Source: Spisula solida
Taxonomy: Eukaryota > Mollusca > Bivalvia > Venerida > Mactridae
Length of the DNA stretch: 64,000 nucleotides
Assembly (NCBI GenBank): GCA_947247005.1
Contig: OX365947.1
Coordinates: 32,382,760 to 32,446,759 of the forward strand
Direction: 5' to 3'
Program-made: the position numbers and the translations under genes
Part shown: one piece after another, positions 1 through 12,159 of the stretch
How positions within the stretch are numbered: the stretch's first letter is position 1
Layout: each line of letters starts with the position of its first letter
The notes under the pieces: model-generated
Told to the model about the DNA's origin: nothing
The model's database searches: none
The model's input: the letters and a program-made list of their open reading frames with translations, nothing else

Positions 1-238
1 GTGTTCCAATCTTAACGGTAGGACACATAGGAGTTATTATTAAGTGCAATTTCAGCCTCGATTTGTTAGTTAAATAAAATATCATTTCTAAATACTGCGT
101 ATCTTGGGATAATATTCCTGCATTTCATTCTGTCACATGATATAAAGTTTCTCATTAATATAAGTAGATAATTTACTTTTTACTCGGATAGTTATTTGTT
201 TGGAATATAGATAAATAAGAACACGGTGTATAACCATA

Positions 239-748
239 TCGGTACCCTCTCGGTGCAAAATGATATACCGGTACCCTCTCGGTGCTGGCACGGGTCTCTC
301 TTGATGCAAAATAATGAAATGGAAGGACGAAGATCGACAAGAGGTCTACGGGTCTATGCATAAAAATTGATAGCCCACGGAACCCCCGATGATTAACCAT
401 TGTATTCCTATTGTTCAATTTGTTCTATCAGTTGTCACATGTTCAGACTTGGCTGGAATGTTGACCGGGGTACTTGTTCGAATGAACATCGAGCCTTGTT
501 TATGAAGCTTAAATTCGACTTTTCTTCAATATAGCAAAAATCTAGTACCTCAGACGTAAAGCCGTTGATCATATATTGCCACTAAAAGCTTTTTATTCTG
601 TAACTTCCATCAAATTTCTTTAAAAAACACCCTACTTTCGGTTTAGATGCGGCACCGGTACCCTCTCTGTTCTCAATGTTTTGCACCGAGAGAGACCCAT
701 GCCAGCACGAGAGGGTACCGATATATCATTTTGCACCGAGAGGGTATT
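239..748. repeat. Inverted-repeat element with ggtaccctctcggtgc arms
   Basis: The left arm near 239-325 carries ggtaccctctcggtgc twice. The reverse complement of the same order (accctctcggtgcaaaatga, then ggtaccctctcg, then a gggtctctc block) is at 655-748. The roughly 330 bp between the arms has no coding signal. It looks like a short non-autonomous DNA element. Exact ends and target duplication are not clear. Confidence 0.6.
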
Positions 749-1308
749 TATGAAAAAAGGCTCATTAGAAGCGCCTTGTGGTGCAAATTTTAAATATGTA
801 TGGGTCTTATAAGCCAGCGAATTATTAAATCGGTTTCATAGATTATGAACTACACGACATTTCCAGAATATATGTCTTTAATAAGGATTTTACAGGTATT
901 TGACAATTACAGAAATCAACAAGTTGGAGTCAACAATTTTGCACGTATAAAGATGTTTATTTGTAGGGATTGTTCTTGTATTAATCTTAAATGGAAAGTC
1001 CCGAAGAGTTTCCCATTTATTTGTTCATCCTTTACACGGATCAGATATCATCTTGTACGTGTTGCACATGTTTTCGCCATGACTGACATAGTTCTTCACA
1101 AGATCACCCAAACATAAATTGAACATTAATAGATAAACCTGAAAAACTTGCTTTAAACTTTATTTCATCAAAATATATAACTACATGTTTTAGTAAAAAT
1201 GTGTTTGTAGTTTCGTTTCAAGAGGAATTAAATTACGAAATTTGTACTATATTTGTTCGTTACTATGACCTTTTATTGTTTGCTTTCAATGGATTATGGA
1301 GTTGTTTC

Positions 1309-1351
1309 AGTGAAAATAACAGTGAAATTAACACTTTGTTATTTTCACTGA
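1309..1351. repeat. Small hairpin in unannotated spacer
   Basis: cagtgaaaataaca is followed after a short loop by its complement tgttattttcactg. The rest of 749-1423 shows no gene that can be supported; a 90-codon reading frame at 845-1117 has no recognisable similarity or composition of a real protein. Confidence 0.45.
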
Positions 1352-1426
1352 TTTAGAAGCTGGTTCCAGTATCATGCAGAAAAATAAACGTAACGTCAAC
1401 GGCGCCGGGCTTTAAATTATGCGTTA

Positions 1427-2840
1427 TAGTCTAGCATCTAGAGTTTTTAGTGTGAAAAAAAGGTCCAGAGCGTTTCTCAGTTTATTCGTGTAGAGGGATG
1501 CTTGAAGTTTAATTTTAGCGAGGGTGGACAGCTGAGATCCTGTAGGTTACCATGGAAACCATGATGGCGTCAAAATTTCCCGCCAATTTTTTAGTACACA
1601 CTCCGTCTCAATCTAACCTTTCTAACTAGTATGTACAAACACATATCAATTTTATTATGTGTAATATTTAAAGTACCGGTATAGAGCTCAGAAATGATAT
1701 GTGGGTCAAGGTCATTTAATGTCAAGGTCAAGGTCATTTGGAGGTCAAAAGACCTAAAAATGGGTAAAAAATGTGTTTATACCCCAAATAGTTATCATTC
1801 ATACGCGCAATTTTGTCCATATACTTCATTAATTCATTTCAACATCGCCTGTTATCAGTTGCACTTACAATAAAATGTATTTTGTGTTGACATGGCGAAT
1901 AAAAATGAAATAAGGAGGAATTTCGTAACCCCACCCCAATTGAAATTGTCCATATATTTTGATAATCATGACAAAACTGTATGCATTGCATTTGCTTCAC
2001 CAAGTGTAAAAGTGCAAAATGTACATACATACTACTGTATGTGCAACCTTATTACACAATGATACCTGGCTCAGCATTCGATTTGATATGTTGACCAATG
2101 TCACGAAGGTGAAGGTCATTACAAGGTGAAAGTTCAAGACAATTATTCCAGTCACATTTTTATGTTGTTAAAAGTTCAATAGCTTTGGTTTCTTTTGCTT
2201 CAGCGAGTAGTATTTCCTCAAATCATGTGGTTTTTTTTGTTTATTTATGTAGGCAGGTGTTTGAAGTTTAATACTAGAGAGGGTGGATAGCTGAAATAAA
2301 GTTAGTTACCATGGAAACCAAGATGGCGGCCAATATTACAGCTCATAACCAGTCCAAATTTCATAGTCCGGGCCGAAAATCCACAAAATTGATCTAACCT
2401 TTCATTGTTTATTCTTTAATAATTTCAGTAGACAGGACCGTTGCAATGGAATTTCTGATGGGTGACATGTTGTCACCATTGAGAATTTTAAGAAAATTGG
2501 GGTAAAACGTTCCAAAATATAAACGAAACTGCGAATTTCCGGAATCGGTGAACTGTAATGCCGTTTTCCATCATAATTCGTAATAAATCACACTAAAATG
2601 TAATTATTAAGTTTCAGTTGAAGACTGTAAATTTTTAGTGTTGTGTATTTACGCAAAAGGGGTTGTTTTTGGGTTAAAACATTAAAAACTGCATCTAAAA
2701 GTGCGAATTTTAGGAATAAGTAGTCTATAACGTCATTAGCCATTTAATTTGATAAATAATCACTGTGATAGTTTCATAGTGACTTGCGATTAAGATATCA
2801 AACATCTTCAGCTAGGTTACGGTAAAAAAATGTGATATGT
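1427..2840. repeat. Left arm of foldback copy 1
   Basis: Inverted match to 5470-6883. Outer part: TAGTCTAGC, then the tagaggga / gcttgaagtttaattt block, then ccatggaaaccatgatggcg. Inner part: repeat units starting near 2500, 2655 and 2820, each with a g(g)gtaaaac core followed by a gcgaatttt(c)ggaat motif. Confidence 0.85.
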
Positions 2841-3117
2841 TCGGGGTATCTGTTATTTTAGGATAAAACATTCAAATTGAAATGAAAGGTTAGCTTTTTT
2901 TGTGAATCGATCTACTACACTCTCATAAATAATTTTACTTGGTAGTAATTACTGTAAGACTAAAATATTGCCATATCATCAGTAGTTCAAGTTATCCTTT
3001 ATCTAATACCATGCTTTGAGCTAAATGCGATATATTGGGGGTCAACATCACTAAATATATGATAAGTGTGGCGTTTTGAATATAAACATAAAGCCATTCC
3101 GGTCTTATATGTTGATC

Positions 3118-3329
3118 ATATCGCTGGCTTAGAATTAGGAGGTGGACCTTATAAGAATCATGCATATTTGACATCTGCATCTCAATGCGCTTCTTATGAG
3201 CCTATTTTCACGAAAAGTTCAAAAAGCTTGTTTTTCCAAAAGTAAAGAGTAATTTTCAGACAGTTTTGTCATGTTTTCTCAGAATATTGATTTTGTACAT
3301 ACGACCATCTAATTATAAGCCAGCGATAT
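3118..3329. mobile_element. Short inverted-repeat element, gctggcttagaat family, copy 1
   Basis: The left end atatcgctggcttagaat and the right end attataagccagcgatat are inverted. The body has cttatgagcctatttt and ttctcagaatattgattttg, both shared with the copy at 41833-42863. It is about 212 bp long, non-coding, and nested inside foldback copy 1. Confidence 0.75.
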
Positions 3330-3783
3330 AAAGTACCTATTAGAACCAAATACAGGCATCACATATGTGGCATTTGAGTAATTGGGATTCCATGTGATTC
3401 AGAAGCTTGTGGAACTAGAGATGGCAACGAGTACTAAAATCGGTACTCGGTTACTCGGCCATTCTTCCGATCGACTACCCGGGTACTCGGAACACTATAA
3501 ATGTGCATGCTATTTGGGACACAGAAATGTTGTACTGCAAATGTACGTGTTCAACCCCTGAGAACAAACTTGCTAGGCCCTGTATGGTACGAACACTACC
3601 AAATGAGACCAACCATTCAATGTCCTATGAGTACATACCTTTCACTGCCAGACACAGCAATTTCGACACCGATTGTGGTACCTAAAATTGTCTTTCCTAT
3701 TCCTGGCTTTATATAATACCTAGCAATGCATAACACAGTCGTTCCATGCGCTATAGATACTATGTACTGCTTAGAACAGTCAT

Positions 3784-3975
3784 ACCTCGATGGTCTAGCG
3801 GTTGAGCGGCCGCTTCGAGTGCGGAGTGAACCTGGTTCGATCTGCCAGACCGGGTCATACCAAACACGAATCAAAATGCAACTAGTAAGCTCCTCACTAG
3901 TTTCTCTCTCATACCCTTGGAGTGACGGAAATACCAAGTATTTGGCCCTGAGTGAGACTAAATATTATTATTAAG
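3784..3975 (+). mobile_element. tRNA-derived SINE
   Basis: The head has a Pol III box A (tggtctagcggttgag) and a box B (ctggttcgatctgcc). An unrelated body follows, and the tail ends in an (att)n run, taaatattattatta. This is the classical SINE layout. It lies inside foldback copy 1, so it inserted after, or moved with, that element. Confidence 0.75.
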
Positions 3976-5469
3976 AATTTGCTTCAAAATCGAACTAATA
4001 AACTATTCCCTGAACCTCATTTGCCACCTGACACTTTCTGGCACATGCATTTTTCGCTTTAATTTATATTGCTCGATCAAGCCTATGTCCCACTGAGGAA
4101 TTCCTCATCCACGAGGAAGAATTACATATAGTTTCTCGTGATGGCCCCCGGTGATTTTGCACATTCAACCTTTCTCCGACGCCCCAAACTCCCGATTAAT
4201 TTCGGGAGTACATTCCCTTGGCAGTAGGACCAATGTGTTCAATCAATCAAGTTCTCATGATGCCTACTGGTACCACACGAATCATCCCCGATAAGTATTA
4301 GCGAACATTCGGGGAATAACTCTCGAGACCTCGAATGAGACACCGAAATGTTGTCTAAGGTTCCTAACACTTAAGTGGGGAGCTTCCCTGAGACATCAGG
4401 GAACCTGTTCCCGACGCCTTTCGAAGCACCAAATTACCATCAGGAGTACATGTCCGAGGCAGTGGGACAGACGCATAACGTCGGGAAGATATCCCGATTT
4501 CTAACGATTGATCACAAACCCTCCCGATATCACAAATTGTCCCATGACTTCCCCAAAGCTACACCTAGACCACGAGAAACCGATTCAGTTGCCTCGCGAA
4601 GCTCATTAATGTCCATCGAGAGTACATCGCCGAGAAAAAACATGTTCAGTGAAACATAGGCTTTAGATAGATATCAAAAACTGACTTTATATGGTACTCA
4701 ACAATGCACAGTCCTGACTGCCCTTCTTGTTCTATGTAATATATGTAACATATCCTTGCTTAGCTCTATAGGCGAGCAATCACTGTAAGCTATGTATGAC
4801 ATACATTGGTACCCTAATGCTGCTGTAAACGGTGATTGATTCTAAAATACTTTTAAAGTCTTCCCTTGTTAATAAATGCCTGACAGAATCCTTAATACAT
4901 AATACTGCTGGATTCAGCCATCTGTAAATCTAAAGAGTATCAAACAAGGTATGGAGTAACTATACATTGCTCCATTTTGTCACATGCATGGCCTGAAACA
5001 GCCATTCCTGGCTTTATATGGTACCCAACACAGTTTGCAACTACTCGTTGTTGCTCTGTGGGTGTACATCCTAGGGTAGTGCCATTGCTATGTATGACCC
5101 ACTAGTACTCGACAAGAAAAACAATTCTATAAATAGCCGTTGCCTACAATAATGCCAGGGGTGTGACCGTATGGGTAACCTTATACTGTACTGCTGGAAA
5201 CAGATATGCCTGGATCTATGGGGACGTTCTGACTCTACCTGACTGAGTTATCCCTTGTTTTATAGGGACTGCCATTGTCATTCCAGACAATTAGGATATT
5301 AAACACTGCATGGGAGAGCCATATTGTACTCTTTATGGGACCTAACACTGATATGGAAGGTATTCCTGGTTCTACATGTATATAAGGGTGACAATACACT
5401 ACCTGGTATACAAGGTGTATTCCAAGTTGTATGTCATTGTGCATAGTCTACCGATTCCAAAAACTACAA
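3976..5469. other. Interior of foldback copy 1, degenerate minisatellite
   Basis: From about 4680 the motif cattcctgg(c/t)... ttatatggtac(c)caaca recurs at loose spacing (near 4690, 5005, 5205, 5350). This resembles the ordered minisatellite in foldback copy 2. The more GC-rich stretch 4080-4660 has open frames, but nothing in it is recognisable as protein. Confidence 0.5.
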
Positions 5470-6883
5470 TTTTCGATGTTTTACCCAAAAAATATCTAGC
5501 TTAAGATGCTTAATATCTTAATCGCAAGTCACTATGAAACTATCACAGCGATTATTTATCAAATTAAATGGTCAATGACGTTATAGACGTCTTATTCCAA
5601 AAATTCGCATTTTTATGTGCAGTTTTTAATGTTTTAACCCAAAAAATAACTCATTTTCCATAAATACAAGAAACTAAAATTTTACAGTCTTCAACTGAAA
5701 CTTGATAATTACATTTTAGTGTGATTTATTACAAAATATGATTGAAAATGACATTGTAGATCACCGATTCCAGAAATTCGCAGTTTCGTTTATATTTTGG
5801 AACGTTTTACCGAATTTTTCTCAAAATTCTCAGTGGTGACAAAATGGCACCCGTCAGAAATTCCATTTTAACGGTCTTGTCTACTAAAATCATTAAAGAA
5901 AAAACAATGAAAGGGTTAGATCAATTTTTCGGGGTTTCGGCCCGGACTATGAAATTTGGACTGGTTATGAGTTGTAATATTGGCCGCCATCTTGGTTTCC
6001 ATGGTAACTGACTTTATTTCAGCTATCCACCCTCTCTAGTATTAAACTTCAAACACCTGCCTACATAAATAAACAAAATCAACACATGATTGGAGGAAAT
6101 ACTCCTCGCTGAAGCAAAAAACCCAAAGCTGTTGCACTTTTAACAACTAAAAAATGTGACTGGAATAATTGTCTTGAACTTTCACCTTGTAATGACCTTC
6201 ACCTTCGTGACATTGGTCAACATATCAATTTAAATGCTAAGCTATGTATCATTGTGTAATAAGGTTGCCATACAGTAGTATGTATGCACATTTTGCACTT
6301 TTACACTTGGTGAAGCAAATGCAATGTATACAGTTTTGTCATGATAATCAAAATATATGGACAATTTCAATTGGGGTGGGGTTACGAAATTCCCCCTTAT
6401 TTCATTTTTATTCGCCATGTCAACACGAAATAAATTTTATTTTAAGTGCAACTGATAACAGGCGATGTTGAAATGAATTAATGAAGTATATGGACAAAAT
6501 TGCGCATATGAATGAAAACTATTTGGGGTAAAAACACATTTTTTACCCATTTTTAGGTCTTTTGACCTCCAAATGACCTTGACCTTGACATTAAATGACC
6601 TTGACTCTCATATCATTTCTGAGCTCTATACCGGTACTTTAAATAGTATGCATTATAAAATTGATATGTGTTTGTACATACTAGTTAGAAAGGATAGATT
6701 AAGACGATGTGTGTACTAAAAAATTGGCGGGAAAATTTGACGCCATCATGGTTTCCATGGTAACCTACAGGATCTCAGATGTCCACCCTCGCTAAAATTA
6801 AACTTCAAGCATCCCTCTACACGAATAAACTGAGAAACGCTCTGGACCTTTTTTTCACACTAAAAACTCTAGATGCTAGACTA
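5470..6883. repeat. Right arm of foldback copy 1
   Basis: Reverse complement of the left arm, with scattered substitutions and small indels. Inner units show the complement cgttttacc core near 5500, 5635 and 5805. A 75-codon frame at 6244-6471 lies wholly inside the arm, and its mirror in the left arm (1839-2030) has a similar translation, so both reflect the repeat and not a gene. Confidence 0.85.
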
Positions 6884-7002
6884 TTATGTAATCAGGACGT
6901 CATTATTCTCACGTCGTGACGTTCTGATTTCGAAGTGATTTTTCCAATTAAGCCAATTACGACACATATTTAAGAGGAATTGAGGCATATAATAAACAGA
7001 AA

Positions 7003-7082
7003 ATTTGTTGATTTTTGGTGTAAGATCAATTTTATTTCACTCGAGATACAGATCACTCGATCTTACACCAAAATCAACAAAT
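7003..7082. repeat. Hairpin (ttggtgtaagatc arms)
   Basis: tttttggtgtaagatc and its complement gatcttacaccaaaa are separated by about 30 bases; the pairing extends outward through tttgttga / tcaacaaa. No target duplication is evident. 7083-7370 contains nothing recognisable. Confidence 0.6.
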
Positions 7083-7370
7083 ATCCTCTATATATTTTGG
7101 ATTATTCATAAGCTCTAATGACGTTTAACAATTTAAGTACAACAAAACCGTTTACTGTCACTCATGTACGCATAATAAACTATACTAACATCAAATATAT
7201 TGATGGATCGTTTGGTTCATGAACATTTTTAACTTGTTTGAAGATTTATGTTTGTAATGTTTTATGATAGACATTAAGTAGCGAAGTATATTAGTAATAT
7301 ACTAGTACCAAAGAAATGAAACTGTACTTATGTGAACTTCATTTATGAAATAATGGATATTATAGCGGCG

Positions 7371-8125
7371 ATAGCTCAGTAGTAGCGCACTGGGGTTGTC
7401 AATCCAGAGGTCATGGATTCAATGGCTTGGTATCTGGACTTGTCGGAAATATTTATCCCCCACCCATCTTTGATGAGGGGGTATATTGCTTTACACATGT
7501 CGGTCGGTCGGTCTGTCGGTCGGTCGACCAAATGGTTTTCGTTCAATAAGGCTAAATAACGCTTCAAATTTTGCATGGAGGTTGATCATCAACAGTAGAT
7601 GAACCCTATTTTGAGGTCAAAGGACAAGGTCACTGTGACCTTTACCATTTGTGACTACTCAAGTCGTTTCCGTCCAATAACTAAAGAACGCTTTGCCCTT
7701 TGATCAATAGTAAATGACCCATGTTGATTTTGAGGTCAGAAGGTTAAAGGTCAAGGTCGCTGTGATCTTCACCATTTCTGACTATTGCGCTCCCATGGGG
7801 ACATATGTGTTTTACAAACATCTCTTATTCTCGCTGTACCTGACCGTGTTTACTGCAAAGTAGTTGGACATATTAAAGAACCAGTCTGTCTATTCGAAAT
7901 AAGAGCAATGCGTACCTTTGCGGTGCCGGACATACTTGTATCTAATGCCTCTCTCCCTTCAGGGGCTTTCTCTCAGTCTGTCCCACTGGTCAGGTTATGC
8001 TGTTTCAACACTGGTAGAGGATAAACCAGCTCCCTAATGGCTGCAACACGATATGTAATGTGCCTTTGAACGTGTGTTCGCATGTAAAAGGCGCTATATA
8101 AATCTGGTATATTTATTTTTATTTT
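7371..8125 (+). mobile_element. SINE-like composite with tRNA head and GCGCTATATAAAT tail
   Basis: The head at 7371-7442 has box A (gatagctcagtagtagcgc) and a box-B-like ggtcatggattcaa. The distal body near 7868-7900 contains atattaaagaacca, also seen in the SINE at 60176. The 3' tail is aaaggcgctatataaat, then tggtata and T/A repeats. That tail matches the 3' end of the LINE at 13231-16630. A separate 'aggtcaaggtcac' repeat interrupts the body, which explains the excessive length. Confidence 0.6.
7441..7783. repeat. GTCGG microsatellite plus aggtcaaggtcac repeat
   Basis: Contains tgatgagggggtata, then a gtcggtcggtcggtctgtcgg run, then blocks of gaggtcaaaggacaaggtca and ctgtgacctt. The same three-part order is at 21100-21690. 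It appears to be a dispersed repeat family. Confidence 0.65.
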
Positions 8126-8607
8126 ATTTATATACGGCTGTATTGTTAAATGCATGCATGCTTTTGGTCGTTATAATTAAATCATGAGAGAGTAGCTGAT
8201 ATTTTATAACACAACAAAGCACAGCTGTATATATTTTATTCATTATTTAGATTCCAACATCGCATAGCTTTCGTATTTTACAGTATCGAAATTTCGACTG
8301 ACGACATTTAGCGTTTTAAAATTTTACCCTCGCACTTGACGACCCTTCGTATGTCGATTTATTTACGTTGTGTTTGAAAAGGTTTTTGTTCCGTTTGTAA
8401 CCAACAAGGAAACATACACGATCAGGCGACATGAGTGGATAAATATAGATTCTGCTAAAACCATCAACAATAACATTTTTCCGTTGCATTTGCGTGTATA
8501 AATGTTGAATACGACAAATGAATTATTACTTGCCTTTCTTAGATAGATAAACAATGATAAAGGTGTGATTAGGGGACGTGAATTACCTGCATCCTAACAC
8601 GTGAAAT

Positions 8608-9905
8608 GTGTGCAAGTTTATGCGGTCTAATTTATTTGAGTTATTTGAGGAAGACATCCGAAAACTAATAAATGGTTCACCAAGAAAATCTTGTGAACTT
8701 GATCCAATACCAACATGGTTGTTGAAGGATTGCTTAAACGAACTACTGCCAATATTAACAAGAATATTCAATGCATCACTTGAAAATGCTCATGTACCCA
8801 CGGCTTTCAAAAGCTCAAGAAGAAGACCACTAATAAAGAAGCCATGCCTTGATCAAAATATACTGAAATATCAAAGACCTGTGTCAAAATTAAGTTTTTT
8901 GAGAAGGTAGTAGAACAGCATGTTACTCTGCATAATTTCCATGAAAATCGTCAATCAGCATTTGACACCATTGATCACAACACTCTCCTACGCAAACTTG
9001 AAAACCATTTCGATATAACAGGAAAGCCATTAGAGTGGATGAAATCCTTTCTGTGTGAGTGTTACCAGCCTGTTTGTATAGCTGGTTAACTTTCAAAACC
9101 AGTACTGACGAGCTATAGTGTGCCTCAGGGTTCTGTGCTCGGTACGAAGAACTACTTTATGTACAAAAAACCAGTGGGTGCAATCTGCAGAAAGCATCAA
9201 CTACAACATCATTTCTATGCTGGCGATTCACAATAATTGTACATTGCATTCAAACCAAAATATTGTGTCTCGCGGAATGAAACACTGAAACGAATTGTAG
9301 CATGTCTGAAGGATATATTGCGCTGGAAAATTTGCTGAAACTAAACGCAGACAAAACAGAGGTAATCATGTTTGTACCGAAAGGGAATGTTAGCACATCC
9401 GAGAATCTTACAGTGAAATTTATGACGCTGTAATCAGACCAACGTCGATGGTGAGAATTCTTGGCACCATGTTGGATTCTCATTTGGACATGGATAACAC
9501 GTTAACTCGTGTTTCATGCATATCCGGCATATCACCACACGGACACCGCGTTACAATCACGTCACTTCTTTGCTGAATGATCTTCATGGCTATCTGTAGA
9601 ATACAGAGTGGAGTACAAGGTCCTAACTAATGTGTTCAAAGTACTACATGGACAATCCCCTGGCTACATCAGAGGTATGTTGCAAATATATACTCCACAA
9701 AGACAGCTTAGGTATTAGAATGACTCTGGTCTTCCAGTTGTGTTGAGGATGAGGACTGTCACGTACGGTGACCTATGTTTCACAGCTGCAGCACCGAGGC
9801 TTTGGAATACATTGTCAACAGCACTCAGAGACAGCGAAATACTACCGTCATTCAAGAAAGCGCTGAAAACGCACTATTTTTCAAAAGCTTATTCATGCTG
9901 ATTAT
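8608..9905 (+). pseudogene. Broken CR1/L2-like LINE reverse transcriptase, plus strand
   Basis: The translation starts in a region matching the thumb-side start of the LINE at 13231-16630 (KLINGSP.KSCELDPIPTWL, then RPLIKKP). It then loses frame near 8905. About 8930-9060 gives a damaged AFDTIDH segment, about 9120 a PQGSVLG segment, about 9205 a FYAGDSQ version of the YADD box (the first Asp is replaced), and 9590-9900 the terminal domain (VEYKVLTNVFKVLHG ... LWNTLSTALRD). A segment between the two RT blocks is deleted. Stops and frameshifts are present throughout, so it is inactive. It lacks the endonuclease, consistent with 5' truncation. Confidence 0.88.
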
Positions 9906-9944
9906 GTGTTAAGGTGTTCACTTCCCCTAGTGGTGTTCTCAGTG

Positions 9945-10200
9945 TTATTAGCCCCCGCCTACTTGTTTTAGTAGAGCCCCGCCTACAGGATTTAGTAGAG
10001 CCCACCGTCTACTGGGTTTAGTAGAGTCCTCCCTTACTGGGTAAAGTAGTGCCCCGCCTACTTGGTTAGGTAGAGCCCCCGCCTAGAGGGTTAAGTAGAG
10101 CCCACGCCTACTGTGTTTCGTAGAGCGCCCACCTACTGGGTTTAGTAGAGTCCCCGCCTACTGAGTTTAGTAGGGCACCCGCATAATGCGTTAGGTGGTT
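9945..10200. repeat. Minisatellite, about 32-bp unit
   Basis: About eight units of the form tagtagagcccccgcctactgggtt with a variable middle. It follows immediately after the end of the broken LINE, so it could have grown from the LINE 3' end. Confidence 0.85.
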
Positions 10201-10514
10201 GTTAAAGGTGCTGCCTCAAGTATTGACGCATTACAAAAATAGAATAAAATTGTCAACTATTCGCGTCATTTTGGTATTGATGCCAGTTATATGCCATAAA
10301 CAACCACACTGACATATACAATAACTTCGGAAACATCGGCAATTTGTTGTTTTTAGCACTTCTTACATCCAAAATTCTATAGGATCTGTCGTCCTAGAAT
10401 TAAAAGATATACAAAGGGCACAGGAAGTAAACACATATCCTACATATTTGATCGGCCATTAACGAAGTTGGATCGGAGTAAAATATTTTAAATATCACCT
10501 ATCATTGATTTATA

Positions 10515-10690
10515 CGGTGGCATAGAGGGGACACAAGAAATATTTTATTTATCACGTGCGCACGTGTTAGCATCACGTGTACACGTGGTTGCTATTACGT
10601 GCGCACGTAGTAGCTAACACGTGCGCACGTGATGCTAACATGTGCGCACGTGATAAATAAAATATTTCTTGTGTCCCCTCTATGCCACCG
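10515..10690. mobile_element. Near-perfect palindromic MITE rich in CACGTG
   Basis: The first half starts CGGTGGCATAGAGGGGACAC and the second half ends with its complement. The pairing continues through aatattttatttatcacgtg. The centre has several CACGTG and gtgcgcac blocks. It is flanked by TA on both sides (10513-10514 and 10691-10692). It is non-coding, 176 bp, and able to fold along its whole length. The TA duplication suggests a Tc1/mariner-type mover. Confidence 0.88.
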
Positions 10691-11048
10691 TAGATTTAAT
10701 ATTACAAAGAATGTCCATTTTTGTAAAGTTCGTGACTGTCATCCGGCACATATTACAATTTTAAAAGCATGCTTTTTCAAATTCTGGTAGTTATCGCTTT
10801 ATGTTAAATAGCTTATGCCTATATTGGCACGTCAGAAAATCCTTGTTTTGGCAATATTTTAAGCCTGTGATTGCATGTCGCCCGAAACTGTAATAATCAA
10901 CATGACTGCATTTAAAAGAAAATTGACGCAACATCAATGCATATTCAAACACAAAAATATTACCATTACAACACACCGCGGATGTCCTGATGTTGTTGGT
11001 CCATTATAAAAGACCAAAACTAATTTTTTCTTCAAAAATCAACTTTAA

Positions 11049-11943
11049 GGAGGTACGCGCACCTTTGATCTAACGATCGAATTTTTCTTGAAACATCTTA
11101 AAATGACAGAACAGTCTTCTAGAACAACATTGAAATCATAAAAATGATATGTCACCAGGCTCGTTTTCGACATACATGGCTTTCCAATGACCTACCATTG
11201 TATTTTGTTCATTTTATCTATTTCCTGCATTTATGGCACCATTGTGTTCTTTTTAAGATTATTACTATATGTAACCTTTTTAAGCAATGCATGCTATTTT
11301 GTGTGTTCAATGGTCATTCCTATTGACATTAGTCACATTTCCAGCTGCCTGGTGAACAAATTCAGTATTTGAACATGATAAATAGTTACCCCACCCACTT
11401 GCAAAAAAGTGTGATTTTCAAACGATTTCAAATGAACGTCAAAAAATACCTAACGATCGAAAATGATTTAGAATTGGCCCTAAGTTTAGTATCAAATAGA
11501 ACACCAGTTTAGTCAAATAAAAAATAGGGGTCACCAGCCTTTTTTGGGAGCTGTGCATAAAAAAGTACTAATTATGAATAAATTTGCATAAAATTAACCT
11601 AATTTGCATATTGTAATTAAATATTTTTTTATCAAAAATATTTGAAAGTGTGGCTACCTCTTATAACTAAACCATGCACTACATATTATATATAAGCATA
11701 TGCATTTGAACAATTGTAGGGACTTATTGTGAACCCATATTATTAAAAATTTTGCAGTTCCCCACCCACTTTTCATACATGCAAAAAAATAAAAAGTTAA
11801 AAATATTTAATTTGTGCAATAATATATTGTTTAGTATCATTAATCAACATTCATATGCGATCATTAAAACTAAAATTCATGTTTGTTCTTATCTAATACG
11901 ATTTTGAAATTTCGCGCATGCGCACAAGGCAGCTCGTACCTCC
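11049..11943. mobile_element. TTAA-flanked non-autonomous DNA element
   Basis: Starts GGAGGTACGCGC and ends with CTCGTACCTCC, giving a terminal inverted repeat of about nine bases. It is flanked by TTAA at 11045-11048 and 11944-11947. TTAA duplication is characteristic of piggyBac and Kolobok elements. The interior is AT-rich, repeats taacgatcgaa, and shows no transposase. Confidence 0.72.
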
Positions 11944-12159
11944 TTAAGGTTCGTATTTTTAGCGAAGAGTTAAGAAGTTAAGGTTCGTGACCGCCATTAA
12001 CAATAAACTAAGCGTACTAGTTACCAAAACATCTTTCTATGGTCGCCTATCCGACTTAACATGAAGTTTAAATACAAAAATATATTTCAAAAGTTTAATA
12101 AGTGATGCTGGACTGGTCTGCGTAAGGTTCGTTTTGAAAGGTTCGTTACGTCTATATCT

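Larger units (their letters stand above)
1424..6886. mobile_element. Giant foldback-like DNA element, copy 1 (TTA target duplication)
   Basis: The element runs 1427-6883. It begins TAGTCTAGCATCTAG and ends with the exact complement. It is flanked by TTA at 1424-1426 and at 6884-6886. The two arms are about 1.4 kb each and read as inverted copies almost throughout, including a ccatggaaacca block and gaggtcaaaagacct. The inner ends of the arms carry repeats of roughly 175 bp with a ggggtaaaacg core. The 2.6 kb interior has degenerate copies of a cattcctgg / tggtac minisatellite, a nested SINE and a nested short inverted-repeat element. No transposase was recognised. The same terminus, target duplication and internal plan recur at 28871-33276. 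A 3-bp TTA duplication is known for PIF/Harbinger elements, but the terminal sequence does not identify the superfamily. Confidence 0.85.

Noticed and set aside
4375..4659. Coding exon in the GC-richer interior of foldback copy 1
   Set aside because: 94 codons without family similarity, splice partners or matching frame in copy 2.
1839..6471. A duplicated gene encoding the MQCIQFCHD reading frames
   Set aside because: Both lie in the mirrored arms of the foldback element; the similarity is that of the repeat.
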